Origin: Pleurodeles waltl
Taxonomy: Eukaryota > Chordata > Amphibia > Caudata > Salamandridae
NCBI RefSeq assembly: GCF_031143425.1
Contig: NC_090439.1
Location: 643,995,465-644,059,464 of the forward strand
DNA length: 64,000 nt
Direction of reading: 5' to 3'
Both the position numbers and the translations under genes were made by a program. Positions 13,243 through 25,965 of the stretch are shown here, piece after piece. Position 1 is the first letter of the stretch; each line of letters starts with the position of its first letter. The notes beneath the pieces are model-generated. The model did no database searches. It had not been told where the DNA came from and was given only the letters and a program-made list of their open reading frames with translations.

Positions 13243-14925
13243 GTTAAATGGGTTTCTAAATTCTGGGATCTTAGCAAACTAATTTTGAATATGAAGTCTG
13301 GCTCTCCTTTAGATCCATGTCCTCCTTCAGTGATTCATATGATCCCTGATTATATAGCTAGGATTCTCATTCCGATTTTTCAGAAAATTCTTAAATCTGG
13401 ATGTTTTCCTTCTAGATGGAAGGAGACCATAGTAGTCCCTGTAAAGAAGAAACCACTTGGAGACGTGCAAGACCTTGATAATTTACGGCCAATTGCGCTC
13501 CTTCCTTTCTTTGCCAAGATCTTAGAGAAAATCATGAATAAGGCACTAGTGGATTTTCTGGGGGAAGTGGAAGTTTTAGATCCTTCGCAGCATGGTTTCA
13601 GGAAAGCTCATAGTTTGGAAACGGCCCTTATCTCCTCCACTGATTCTATTCGTAGACTTGTGGATGAGGGACAGGGTGCCATTCTAGTCCTGTTAGATTT
13701 ATCTGCAGCCTTTGATACTATTTCTTCCCAGATTCTGACAGCCTGTCTCTATCAAGCAGGTGTTAGAGATAGGGCCTTGAAATTACTAGAATCTTTTCTA
13801 ACTAACAGATGGACTATGGTAAGATGTGGTAACTTCGATTCCACACCTTACCTTCTTCCTTGTGGGACTCCACAGGGTTCCTCATTAAGCCCTACTTTGT
13901 TTAATATTTATGTTGCCCCGCTAGCCAACCTGGTTCATTCTTTTGGCTTTATCCCCTCTTCATATGCAGACGATACACAACTTATTATCCCTGTTAATAA
14001 AAACTGGGAGGAGGTGGCGGACCGTTTTAACCTCTGTATGAAGGAAGTTAGCAACTGGATGGGATCTAACTGGTTGAAATTGGCTTCGAAGACTGAAATT
14101 CTCTGTTTTGGATCTGGTGTTAAATATTGGAATCCACGCTGGTGGCCATCAGACTTTGGTTCTCTTCCTACCCCTTCTAATTTTAGCAAAAATGTGGGTG
14201 TTATGTTTGACAATCAACTGTCCTTCAAATATCAGGTCAATCACATGGTTAAAATTGGTCTATGGCTGATTAAAATGTTAAGGAAAGTCTTTCCTTTTCT
14301 TCAGCACAAATGGAGAGTTGCCGCCACTCTAGCCTTGGTAATATCTAAAATGGATTATTGCAATGCTTTGTTTCTCAATTTAGACAAAGGCCTTCTTAAT
14401 AGGCTACAGCTGATTCAGAATTCAGCTGCCAGAGCAGTTGTTAATCTTTCACGTTGGACCTCTGTGAGAAGTAGTCTCAGACAACTGCACTGGCTTCCAG
14501 TGGCTCAGCTGATTATTTTTAAATCCCTTTGCTTGTCTTTTAAAGCTGTGCATGGCCAAGGCTCTAAATATCTGTCCGCTAAATTAGGCTGGTATAAACC
14601 AAAGAGGCATCTTAGATCATTATCAGCCTGCTATATTCATGTTCCCCGCACTTATAGAGCGAAGTGGGGTGATAAAGCCTTTACTGTGGCTGCTGCCAAG
14701 TGCTGGAATTCCCTCCCTCTCAATATTAGGGCTGAAACATGTTATTTACGGTTTAGGAAGTTGATTAAAACTTGGCTCTTTCCTAACTAATTCTTTCTTT
14801 TTTTTTTTCTATGGGTTGGGTTTCCTTATGAGTGTAGTGACGTTTTTTACCTATGTTAGCGCTTCGATGCTCTTTGTGAGCCGGAATGCGCTTTATAAAT
14901 ATATCTACATACATACATACATACA
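13200..14925 (+). mobile_element. 5'-truncated L2-like LINE insertion
   Basis: The element consists of the truncated RT frame (to 14790), a short 3' UTR with a T run at 14799-14809, and the tail GCGCTTTATAAATATATCTA followed by (CATA)n to about 14925. The CATA repeat is the 3' terminus. The exact 5' junction lies between about 13200 and 13245 and was not pinned down by a target duplication. Confidence 0.85.
13243..14790 (+). CDS. LINE (L2/CR1-like) reverse transcriptase, 5'-truncated but open
   Basis: This is the ORF2 C-terminal part of a non-LTR retrotransposon. The frame is open from 13243 and has no stop or shift to 14790; the first plausible ATG is 13291. Counting from 13285, NLRPI is at about residue 66, motif A LLDLSAAFDT at 136-145, motif B GTPQGSSLSP at 194-203 and catalytic YADD at 227-230. 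The thumb and C-terminal region follow, with the family-typical SKMDYCNAL, LQLIQNSAARAV, LHWLPV and AAAKCWNSLP blocks, over 501 residues. The apurinic endonuclease domain that should precede the RT is missing, as expected for 5' truncation during target-primed reverse transcription. Such a copy cannot retrotranspose alone, yet the frame is unbroken, which suggests recent insertion. L2 is favoured over CR1 by the tail, but the clade call is from motif style only. Confidence 0.92.
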   Translation, partial: VKWVSKFWDLSKLILNMKSGSPLDPCPPSVIHMIPDYIARILIPIFQKILKSGCFPSRWKETIVVPVKKKPLGDVQDLDNLRPIALLPFFAKILEKIMNKALVDFLGEVEVLDPSQHGFRKAHSLETALISSTDSIRRLVDEGQGAILVLLDLSAAFDTISSQILTACLYQAGVRDRALKLLESFLTNRWTMVRCGNFDSTPYLLPCGTPQGSSLSPTLFNIYVAPLANLVHSFGFIPSSYADDTQLIIPVNKNWEEVADRFNLCMKEVSNWMGSNWLKLASKTEILCFGSGVKYWNPRWWPSDFGSLPTPSNFSKNVGVMFDNQLSFKYQVNHMVKIGLWLIKMLRKVFPFLQHKWRVAATLALVISKMDYCNALFLNLDKGLLNRLQLIQNSAARAVVNLSRWTSVRSSLRQLHWLPVAQLIIFKSLCLSFKAVHGQGSKYLSAKLGWYKPKRHLRSLSACYIHVPRTYRAKWGDKAFTVAAAKCWNSLPLNIRAETCYLRFRKLIKTWLFPN

Positions 14926-15479
14926 AAAAGCAAGAAACAGAGGCAGCAATTTTACAAGTTCAAAGAACATTCATCACCAACCATGAAACATTCTCTTGAA
15001 ACTAATACAAAACTTCAAACTGAAATCTGAATGTCTCCTTCAGTCTGCTTAGTTCTAACATATCGAAATGGATCCTTGACAAAAATGGTCTTGGGTGCCT
15101 TCGATCGTCTACAGGAATAAGGTCAAAATTATAGAGCATATATACGTATGGCCAGGCAATCTCTGATGTCCCTTGGGAACAAAGCACCATCCAACCACCC
15201 CACGACCCATAACACCTGCTAAGACATTGACAAGACCATCAAAACAAGTTTAGTTCCATTACGAGTCGAAAGACCCTCAGTCATATTTATTTACACATAT
15301 ATACATCAACACATTTTTTATCACTTTATGCACAGTAACCTACAGTTTTGCATATTCGCTTACAGAGATTAAGTCCTAGCCTTAACAGGGATGCTAGTAC
15401 ATGAAAGTTACCTATCCACAGCTAAGATTGTTCCTGTGCATCCTTCAAGTTCCTTCCTCTTAAAAACCCTTATCCAGTA
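14926..15479. other. Gene-free stretch
   Basis: No coding or RNA gene or classifiable repeat is seen between the LINE tail and the GC-rich block. Confidence 0.4.
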
Positions 15480-16330
15480 AAATTGGACATGGATGAGTCC
15501 CTCCTTATGGGTGGACCTCAGCCACCGACCTCCTATACTGGGATGGTCCTCTGCAAGGGGCCCGTCTGCCCCCTAGGAGACCCAAATTGGGCACCTCCTA
15601 CACTCAACTTCCTCCTCCCAAGGGCCTGTGCAAACTAGTGCCCACTGCGCCTCCACAGGTGGTTGCCAGGTAAGGACTGCGTGTCAGCAACCGCCCCAAC
15701 CACCCGCCACCCCTGGAACCTCTTGACTTGCTACCAGCACCCCATGGAGGGTCCCGTGATGTGGCTGTCACTTTGGTCTAAAAGGATGCCTTACATGGAC
15801 CCGAACTGTCCCACCAATCATGACCTCATCCGCTGCACAACAATAAATAAGACATAGCCATTTCTGGAAGAGAAAAAAAGGGGTAGACATAGCACAAATC
15901 ATAACAATGACTTAAAATAAAATCCTATTGAAACATTCACATAGTACTGTCATAAGGTCATAACAACACATCCCTAAAAACTCCCCACACACCCAAGTGC
16001 TCCCCCCACCAGATGCCAATTGCCCTGGGGATGGTGGGTGGTGAAAACAAAGTCCTGGTATGGTAGGTAGCGGCGTGGGTTCAGGACCGGCAACTTTCTT
16101 GGGAGGTGCCGAGCGGGAAAAGAGAGAAGTGTGCGACCTCACGTCGCATTTTATGGGCAGGGCTGCCGCACAGCTGTAATGACCCAGGAAGCACTCAAGC
16201 ACTTCCAGGGTCATGTCACTGCCAACCAATCCTGACACGCCTCCACCAAGGGCCGTGGTTGCTCATGCCATGCCCCAAGGACAGGCTACGGCTAGCCACA
16301 ATAATTACAGCTCCCCCGAGTTGAAGAACC
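15480..16330. repeat. GC-rich, CCxCC-rich block, probably an unclassified transposon fragment
   Basis: Base composition changes abruptly from A+T-rich flanks to a C- and G-rich stretch of about 850 bases, then back. It contains a strong hairpin at 16179-16214 (ATGACCCAGGAAG ... CTTCCAGGGTCAT) but no long open frame with recognisable domains. No terminal repeats or target duplication were identified, so neither class nor boundaries are known. The composition shift argues for an inserted sequence or a CpG-type island; the former seems likelier because no exon is nearby. Confidence 0.4.
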
Positions 16331-19300
16331 TCTGTGATACAAGTTACGCACAACTAACCTATATTACAAAATCAGGGGAATATACACGAAATGTGTTAAT
16401 AAAAGAAATAAGAAGCTGTGATTCTGATGTGATTTCATTGATAGTCTTGTATACACTGCCACGTTGAACGGTACACAGATTATGATCATGAGAAATATCT
16501 AGCTAGTTAATCGACAGAAGAAAACATCTGCTTCTCAGCAAAACACATTTCACATTAGAAACCCAAACAAAAAAATAAAACAACATACTGTATACAGTTA
16601 ATACAGCTAATCTTGCAAATCATTTTTCGAAAAACAACTGATTGTTACATTATCTGGAAATATTGCTAAATAGCATTATCCCAAAAACATTATATATTCA
16701 GCTTAAAGGAGCTCATTAGCTCCTTTCATTTCTTGGCAACTAACAATCTCTATATAAAGAAACATAATGAAGCACAGATAATATTGTGCTTGCAAACCCA
16801 AGTTTCTCTTGGCAACACCTCTTAGAACTGATTTTACCAAGTTAAAATGTAGACATTTATCAGGCATGATGTTGTATCCCGGGGGACTAGCAGCAAATGC
16901 TCTCTAAGAACCAGGACTCGATTTAGGAATTTCTGTTTATTTGAGTTCCTCAACAAAGCAGATACATAACTGCAGATAATTCAGACTCTGCACTGAGGTT
17001 TCTGTTTGGCCTAGGCAAGGGGGATTACTTCCCTGTATTGCATAAATCCATTCTCCGCTTACCTTCATGAAAATGAGCGCTATTTAAATAAATGTTCAGT
17101 GCACATACAATCATGTATAGGGCAACAACCATGTTTCCAACACGCAAATTCCAGTCATATGTTTCTATGATAAAGATCCTAGGTTTGCTCTTTGTAGACT
17201 TAAGCAGGTGAATGGAGAAGGATACGCTTTCAGCATGCTGAGGCTGAAAAATAAAAGCGTTTTACACTTACTCCTAAGAGGGAAAGACAACCATTTGAAT
17301 TTCAGGAAACACATCAAATATGAATTCAGGAAAGGACACCTTGGCCACAATCACGCAGATAGTTATTATGCCGAGCACCAAGAATTTTCAGCATGTACAT
17401 GTGAGAAGTAAATTTTAAGGTAACATTTAACATCATCCAAACATTAAGAAATTCTGTTGGACTGGCATCTTTAATGAGGATGAAACTAATAAAGGTCATA
17501 AACAGACCATGTTCCACCTGAAATACTCCCTGCATTCACCAGGATACTGTCTGAGTTCTACCTGAAATCCTGCATGTACTAACTGCATAAAGCTTTCAAG
17601 GACTCATTTGTATTCATTGCAGTTTAGCTCTGTGAACAATTAGAGTCTAGAAGAACACATTAATCTATATATTACTTGACCTGTTCTGGGTAATAGATTT
17701 TTGAAGGCCAAAACACAAACTACAATCACTGCAAGCACATAAAAATGCATGCTTCAGCCCTATCTTGTCCTGTGTAAAAAACCTAGGATTTCTTAGCCCA
17801 CCCTCTAACTATAAAATTGATGCAACTATGAGGTCATGTGAGAAGTAAAACTATTTTAGGGGGCTCACACTGCTTCTAGGTTTCTCACAACATACAAGTG
17901 CTGGTATCTCAAGTAGTTTACTTTATTATGTGATCTTTCCAGGCACAGAGGTGCTTGAGTCACCAAAACAGCTATTCCCTGGCTTTGAAAGCAAACTCAC
18001 ATGTCGCTTTGTATTCAAGCCTCTTCTGGAGGTGAAACATTTTCAGTTTTTGTATTTCTCTGTAGTTTAAATAAGCAGTAGGCTCAAAATGACTCACTAG
18101 TTGTGAACATTGCCTAATTTAAATTATCTGACATTTGTGGAGCTATTTGATCTTTCTTTTAAGGGCATAACTTTTAAGTGAGAAGTTAAAGGTTTAAGAC
18201 GGCTATTCATCAAGAACCCTTGAAACTCTACTTTGTAAGTCAATTGTGTTCAGCAAGAGAAAAAATCCTAACCCCTTGTGTGAACTATAAATAACTGAGG
18301 GTGTCTCAAATCTAACCAAGCCATTCAGTACTTGGGGTGAAGAAAACTACACAACATATTAGTTTCTTTCTCTTAAAGAGTGTGTATGCTACAATTGTAT
18401 TGGGTTGTCAATGAGTCAAGATTCAATTTCAGTTGACTTTCTCACTGGTAACAATGTGGCCCTGAAAACTCTGTTTTGTCTTTGGAAATAGGGTAGTTAT
18501 CTCAACGTATAAGTCTGAACATTTTTCTAGTCAATATTCTGAGCACTTATATTTTGTGCACGCTTACAGGTTGAACAGTCTTATCATAAAAATGACTGCC
18601 AGAGTCCTTCAATGTTTCAATAACCAGGGGTCTCTGGAGATGGCTAAACATGAAAGGAATGCGAAACAACCATGCTATTTTTTACTTGCAAAATAAAAGG
18701 GGGATTTCAGAAAAGGTCTCCTAGGGATTGTGTGTTAAAAACATCCTGGATTAACAACTTCCCTTGGATCTTCTCACTGTGGAAAGGAAAGGTTAGTTGA
18801 CCTGAATCGTTGCTTTGCAAAGGAAGCTAAAATTGGAAATGTCTTAATTCCCAGCTGAGAAACAGCCTCTCATCCAACCGAGGGGAAAGGCCGTAAGCAC
18901 AAGGCATGTATAATTCACCCATGTCAAAAGTACTGCATAAATGCCTCTATTATGTTAGTTTCCAAGACGAAAACTGCCATTGATGAATCGTAGTTCTTAG
19001 TAAAACTATCTTTTGAACTACCTGCATGACAATATTTCTGCGTTCTGCTAATAGCTCAGAATGAATCAGAAAGCCTATTGCCTACTGCCCTGCTTTCCTG
19101 AACAAGTCAAAGCTACAGTTTTAGAGCTCCATCCCATCTAATTAGAATATATGTGTGAAGGGTTACAGAGTGACAAAGACCTGATCTAGTCTTAAGTCCC
19201 TCTTTTAAGGTCTTCTGTGGATTTAACTACTCGTGTCACAAAGTGAAGATCAAGTTGTAGAGTGAGCATTGATTTGGGATACAGCACTTAACTCTCACCT

Positions 19301-20550
19301 CATCCTTAACTTCATTTTTTTATGGCTTAGAAAGTATAATTCAGGTATTGCACCACACAATGCAGGAGAACCATTCTCTGGACCAATGGTGAATCAAGGC
19401 TCCTGGGATAAACATGGCTATTTACTGAGACTGAACAACTGAGAAAACCACAATGGTTCCCTTTGTGTACTTGGCTCGCCAAAGCCATGGAGAAGCCATT
19501 ATTCCTCCCTTTCAAATTTCTTTTATAATTTTCTCAAGGACAGAGAGTGGTTTTGTTTTTAGACTTAACTTGGAAAAAAATGTATTTGATTATTTTTAAT
19601 CAAACAAATTTTGCTTTCGTGGACAGCTTTTAGGACACTGCCATCACCCTTGGATGCCATTCCCTCTCATCCAACATTTTCTTTATTCTCCAGTATAAGG
19701 GGATCACTCACTGACAAACATGGCATGCATGCATGCAGAAATAAACAGAACCACCTTATTGCTGATCTAGTTTAATGAACAATGCTGTAGTCATTTCTGC
19801 CAACCATGGGATTAAAGATGGTTTTATTCTGCTTCTTATGCTTGTGACTCGGGCACTGTAAAGAGCAGAAATATGCTTTAAAGGCCAGGAAACAAACAGA
19901 ACTGCAATGAAGAAAGATAAATAGCAAGCATTAAAGGAATTCCAAAATAAATCTAGAATCTTATTTTGTTGTTGTGTCAAAAGCCGTGGAAACCTGCCCA
20001 AGCTGAAATTTACTTCAGTGGGAAACGGAGAAGCTGGGACAGAGAGCAGTCGAAAGTTTATATTTCTTTTGATGATCAATGCAATTTAACTCTGTAAAAG
20101 AACTATGTGGCTAATGTAGGTGCTGGATTAATAATAACAAGATCTAGCTAAACCATCCACTCCACTTTCTACGGGGAAAAGCGTGTGTGGATCAAATAGC
20201 TAAAAAATAAATAACGTAAATTGCTTGCAAAAAGTTAAAGGTTTCCAGCAAGGTTATACGGATGTAAACTAATCAAAACTTTTGAAAGAAACCTGAAAAT
20301 AGCATACATGTAATCGAAAAAAATATCTGGAAATGCTGCTAGCAGCAGCAGAAGAAAAGACGTATTCTCCAATGAAATACGGTGGCATAAGACATAATGC
20401 TCTCTGATAGGTTTGTGAAGACAAGGACGTCCATCTCATGGGAAAGGAAGTTTTATTTTTCTTCACTTTTTACATTTAAATCCTTGATGCTAGAAGGGGA
20501 GAAGAAGGGGAGAAACTCATGTTCTTGCAGCCCATGTGGCGTGGTGGTTC
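16331..20550. other. Gene-free stretch
   Basis: Largely A+T-rich DNA without recognised exon, RNA gene, MITE end or LINE tail. Small words such as (GCAT)n at about 19721-19736 are present. Nothing else can be supported. Confidence 0.4.
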
Positions 20551-20553
20551 GGA

Positions 20554-20564
20554 GGGGGGGGGGG
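20554..20564. repeat. G homopolymer (11 G)
   Basis: An uninterrupted G run in otherwise mixed sequence, 475 bases from the 26-base C run at 21040. Confidence 0.9.
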
Positions 20565-21039
20565 CAGCCATTCAGGGGCCCCATTCAGCCCAAAGGCTTT
20601 GAATATTTGCGGGATGTTGGAGATTTGCGAGACCCCTATCATGTTCTGCAGGGGGGCATCGTTCTGCATTACGCTATTGGACGGTAGTTGTAACCCATGA
20701 TCGGCTATAAGACGACGAAAAAGGGAAACAAAGAAGGCCAGTGTTCTCCAATAGAATTTAGCCACTCAACTCAACTTAGTAACCACCTTTACAGTTATCC
20801 CAAGAAAGTCCAGCACACAGTAATGGATACTGTGAGTACCAGGTAAAACTGGGGCCAATAGCTTCCTTAAGACACCCGAGTGCTTCACTGCTCTTCCTAC
20901 AGGAATTACACAAGCGATGCCAAGGGCGTCTCCTGCCCTCAGAGCCTGGCTTCACCACTCTCGGCGCTGACCATCACACCAAGGAAGCTGGATTTGTGTT
21001 TTTCTCTGAAACTGAGCTTGGCATCAATGGAACAGTGCT

Positions 21040-21065
21040 CCCCCCCCCCCCCCCCCCCCCCCCCC
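21040..21065. repeat. C homopolymer (26 C)
   Basis: Twenty-six consecutive C residues. Homopolymers of this length are sequencing-error prone, so the true length may differ. Confidence 0.9.
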
Positions 21066-22140
21066 GCTTGACACCCACCCAAGGAAAGGCCTAGCTTTAA
21101 CAAGCAGGACAGCCCACAAATTAACGGGCGACAGCCCATAAATTAGCCGCATCCGCACGGAGCAGTAATTACTCCTTCAGTGGTGTGGCGGTACATAATG
21201 TGGGCGGAATTGTGTAAAAAAGACAATGCACCGGTTAAGTGTGCTAATTAGGGCAATTAGGCTGCCTCATACAAAGCCCACTCTCATAGCAGAAAGTCCA
21301 ATCGAAAAAAGAAGCCGACAGTCACTGAGAGACGAGGAATATTTAACGATTGCTCGTACAGTTTGATCTTCGAGTGGGTAAACTATTTGCCAGGCTCATT
21401 TAGATCGGGCAGATTTTTTACCAGCAGATTTTTATGTAGTTTTTCTGGGTGCAGTTGTTTGCCTTTCACACTGAGCTCAGCACCAGCCCAAGGAGTCTGG
21501 CATTTCGACCAGTCCTGTAATAGGAAATCGCTGCTTTAAGGGCGGTTAAAGTGACTTGAAGTCGGAGGTTCATACTCTGTTTAAACCTAGAGCTTGCTAG
21601 TCGGCATGTTCCATTTTCAACTTTTTTCAGAATCATGTTTCTTTGATCTTGAAAGGCCTGAACTTTACCTGGCTATGATTCATCTTTCCCAATGAGATGG
21701 TGAGCAAGTCTGCAGCCAGAAAGCATTTTCAGCAGCAATCCTGCACCCTTAAGTTTGCTTTTAGTAAAGTTAAGTATTCTTAACTTGTATTCACTCCCTC
21801 TTCAAAAATCACATTTGGAGTGTGTGAGGTTTTTCAAAAAATGATTTGCAGTTTATTAATTCAACAGACATTGTAATCATGAATTTAGTGACTTGTAAAA
21901 TTGCAATCAAGAGATGCTGTCTAACATTAATCAGCTAGGCAAAAAGAAAAGCATATTCATATTTATGTTACTGTGTGCAGGGGGAAGAGCTGACGGTCGA
22001 GGCGGAATGCAAGGTGAATAACTTCAGACTGCCCAAGTCCCCTTCAACTCTGCTGTGGAGCCATCAATTTCTTGAGCTGTTGATATCTCAACGTACTTCA
22101 ATTGTTAAGCCATTTTGGAACCTATATTCTAGAACTCTTA
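21066..22140. other. Gene-free stretch
   Basis: No exon, RNA gene or classifiable repeat is seen up to the palindromic MITE. Confidence 0.35.
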
Positions 22141-22295
22141 GGCCCACACTTATACTTTTTTAACGCCGCATTTGCGTCATTTTTTGACGCAAAAGCGGCG
22201 CAAACTTAAAAAATACAATTGTATTTTGTAAGTTTGAGCCGTTTTTGCGTCAAAAAATGGCGCAAATGCGGTGCTAAAAAAGTATAAATATGGAA
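22141..22295. mobile_element. Near-palindromic MITE (GGCCCAYAYTTATACT-type termini)
   Basis: The 155-bp unit follows TTA and begins GGCCCACACTTATACTTTTT; its right end read inverted is GTTCCATATTTATACTTTTT. The two halves are almost completely complementary (AACGCCGCATTTGCGTCA... against ...GGCGCAAATGCGGTG), centred on ACAATTGT, so the whole element can fold into one long hairpin. Its termini match those of the tandem MITE array at 36.9 kb, which has clear TTA target sites. It is therefore taken as a short relative of that TTA-inserting, Harbinger-like group. Confidence 0.75.
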
Positions 22296-25200
22296 CTAAG
22301 TTTAAGTCTTGGACTACAGAAAATCTTTCCTGTTGCATGGGAAAGACACTCCGCTGAAGTACACCAACAGACTCCAGGAGCGAAGTATCAATAGAGGGGC
22401 TAGTACAGCACACAAGGGCTCATTTCATTGGCTAGCAATGCCTTCCTCTATGAGGTGTTGCATGCTTGCTCCATCTATACTTTAATGTCAGTGTGTGTGA
22501 GTAATTTTTAAGCAGTTAGAAGAGCAATACTACAGTACAAAGCATGCTTTGAAATATCACTTTGCACACTGAGGATGTGTGGCCTTTGGTGTGCAGTAGG
22601 GCACAACGCCTTTGGCTGACTCCCTGAGCCTCTATGCAGTGCTGCCAATGAGGGAATGACTACACTTAATAAAGACTTTTAGAAAATATTGTTAAAATAA
22701 TATATTATTTTCTGTAAAAACATAATAATACACGGTCATGCCTCCACTATTAAAAAGCAAGCTGTAGGAAAGTGAAACCTTGTTCCATGATATATTGTAA
22801 CCAACTCTATAGTTTGTCTTTCCTTTGGCAATAGATGCTGTGAGTATCCTCTGAACACCCAAACATGAACCAAACTCCACCACTTGGAGGCTGTGCAGCA
22901 AAGCTGTATAGCTCTAAATACCAAATAAGTAGAGCCGTCCTAAGCACTGGTCGCAAAAGCTGTGGCTGCTAAGCAGCAATTTACATGGTCCTCAATCGCT
23001 CCCTTACTTGTACTGCACTCCACTACTTGCCTGCTGTGATAGTACTGATGCATAAATCCTGGTAACAAAAGTATCTGACATGCCACTGTCATACCTTGAA
23101 CGCATGGACCACCAAGTCCACAAATCAGTCTATATTCAGAGATTTGTTTTTCACACTAGTGCATTTCAAGCAGGCGTTAATGCACGTGCCTTTCCTGAAT
23201 TTGTATGGGTTAGTTGCTGTCCTTCTGTAGTTGTCTATGGGTATCTAAACGTTTTAAATACTCTCCAATATACTGCTATGCTATGCACATTTCTAGAGTG
23301 CACTTTTACACGGGAAGGATATTTCAATGAAGACTTGAGCATGTATGTGTTGACTGTATCTTTGGTTATTTCTGTTTTTAAAAACACAGATAGGGTTCTA
23401 CACCCCAAAAACTCTTAATAAGCAGTGACTAAAATTCACAATTCTTTCTTCTGATTGCTCCCACTCATAAGCATGTGCTTAGTACAAAAACCAGCTAAGC
23501 ATTATAGCATAGAGTGCAAGAAGCAGAAAATGTTTCTTTAACTGAAAACTAATTTTCACACAATGTGCATTAGCTGTAAAAAAACAAAAAAATAAAACTA
23601 CGGCATTCTAAATGTGGATTTGCTAAGTATATCTGCTGAACTGAAACACTGTGCAAACAACAGGCATGAAAACAATGTGATTATTTTGAGGAAACAAAAT
23701 TTAATGTATCAGATTGATCACTATTAGTTGCTTATATAGAACATTTGTTGTTTCTGTCAGCGTTCATATTTTGTTTGCATTTTAATCTGCACATTCTTCA
23801 AATTGTGTTTTCCCACTTACCAAATTCACAACCTCAAATACCACAGAAGCATTTAGGAGTTAGGTACATGGCTGTAATTGCATAAGGGTGGTGGTGCTTT
23901 TAGTCTGTTACTTAGGATACCCCACTGTTGGGTGAAAGCCATATGGTCATTCTTAAGCAATAGAGGTGAGATTTTATCATTCTCACTGCTCGCTTTCGAA
24001 GATGGTGAGCAGCATTACTTCAGACTAACAGGTATTTACAAACGTAGAGGGATGATATGGCAGTCACGGTTACAACACTTAGGTTTGAAACATATTTATG
24101 ATAGAATATAGGCAGTCTGTGGGTTGTTACAACTATTAAGATGGTTCTATATAATCAGTTGAGTTCCCTCTAATTGTGGCCCTACACACTTCACTTACAC
24201 AGGTTATGAGGGCTATTATATGCATCCAAACAGTTTCTTGCCATTATTACATATTTATACACTATAATCTGGATCAGGCACCTGTGATGAAAACAAGCAT
24301 ATGCAACAGACACTTTCTAGAGTTCAAAGCTATTCCAAATGGCCATACTTTGCAACTACAGCAGGAGGGAATGCACACACAAAGGTGTAGTCTCTGAACA
24401 ACATACTTAGATCAGATTAATCAACAGAGAGAATTTCAGACCAGTAGCATAGAAGGGGGGCATAAACTGTAATTCAAGCTAAGACAATGACCGGTTTGTC
24501 CACTGGTGGAGTATTAAAAGACAGCATTTGGCGGGTGTGTAGTAGACGTCAAACTCCCTGAGTGCGAGTGCCACTGCACATGCTGCACTAATAATAGCTA
24601 TTTCTGTTTTAGGCACCTTTCTGAGTTGAGAGCGGACACACCTCCATGTTGAATGACTGCCTGACTTGAAAATTCACAAATGTGTATATTATACCATGGC
24701 CTTGCTTGTATTATGCACAACATCATTAGTTCACTACCTACTCAGTAGTCCTGGTGATAAAGATTTCAGGAGTTTGAACCCCACTGACACATCTTTTGCT
24801 GTAAGCAAGATGTAAAGAATTATTTATACATATCTTAATTTCAACTTTTGCTTTGGTGTTAAACAATCTGCAGCTCCAAAGATGCAATAATTCTGGTATC
24901 CGAAATGGAGGTTTTAGAGGATATGGCAAGATTGTACTTTCTAATAAATAAAACAACTGAAAACATGCCTTCTAAAAAGAAATCCTGGAAAATAATCATA
25001 TAACCTAGCTGCGCATCATTGCTAGAATGAATGGTTATAAAAAGAGCACAGGAATGGGTATTCAACATAAAACGGTGAAACATATGTATGGGCTTCTGAG
25101 TTAAAATATTCCTGGTTTTCTCAGATCAAAGCAATTTTACGGACCTCAAGCATGTTAGCCTAGAATCAATAGTGACATAACTTTTTAATCCAGAGCCCAG

Positions 25201-25429
25201 ATGATTCATAGGGGAATCATTGGTTATGAGGTCAAATAAATAATATTCTGAAGAACAAATTTTGTACCGCAATTACAAATATATGTCTAATCAAAATTAG
25301 ATTCACAAATCTTTTTATATTTACCCGATTAAAGCCCATTTACTATTTCTTAGCAGACACAGTGGAAATCAACAATACAATGTGTGTAGTGCGATGTTTT
25401 TAAAATGTTCTTTTTAGTCATTTGGTGAC
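22296..25429. other. Gene-free stretch
   Basis: No recognisable gene or repeat. Open frames such as 23080-23418 (+) have no family resemblance and no coding signature. Confidence 0.35.
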
Positions 25430-25965
25430 TGACTTTGAAAAGTACCATGCATGCAGTGTGAGAATCTACAGTGAGTGAGCAATATATGTTCTAGAGAAGG
25501 TATTGCCTAGAGAAGACATAGCCCGTGGAAGATATGATCTAGGTTATGTAGTGTGTAGTGAAGATATGGCTTAGTGGCAATATTTGATGAGAAAGATATA
25601 TTCTACAGAAGATAAATTGTAAAGATCACATTGCCTACAGAATATATGGCCTAAGAGAAATATGTTCTAGGATCGCATGTTCCAGAGACGATATAGTCTG
25701 AAGAAGGTAATATCTAAAGAATATGAGTGCTAGAAAATGTCTGGTCTACAGAAGCAGATATGGTCTAGAGAAGATATATTGTCTACAGCTTATATTGTCC
25801 CCCAGAAGAGAAAATGATCTATAAAAGATTACATATAGGGTAGTTAAGGTCTGAATAAGCTATGGTATAAGATATGCAGTGTGAAGAAGATATACAGAAT
25901 GGATGTGATATGGAAGACCTGGTTGTGAGAAGATATGGTATTCAGAAGATGCTCCAAATATGATA
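25430..25965. repeat. Degenerate short tandem repeat, unit about 17-20 bp
   Basis: Words of the form GATATGGTCTAGAGAA / GATATGATCTAG / GAAGATATATTCTACAGAA recur roughly every 17-20 bases for more than 500 bases, with many substitutions and small indels. This looks like an old, decayed minisatellite. No coding frame is maintained. Confidence 0.7.

Noticed and set aside
19721..19736. GCATGCATGCATGC-like run as a regulatory site (RY-type element)
   Set aside because: It is a short simple repeat in vertebrate DNA; no supporting context.
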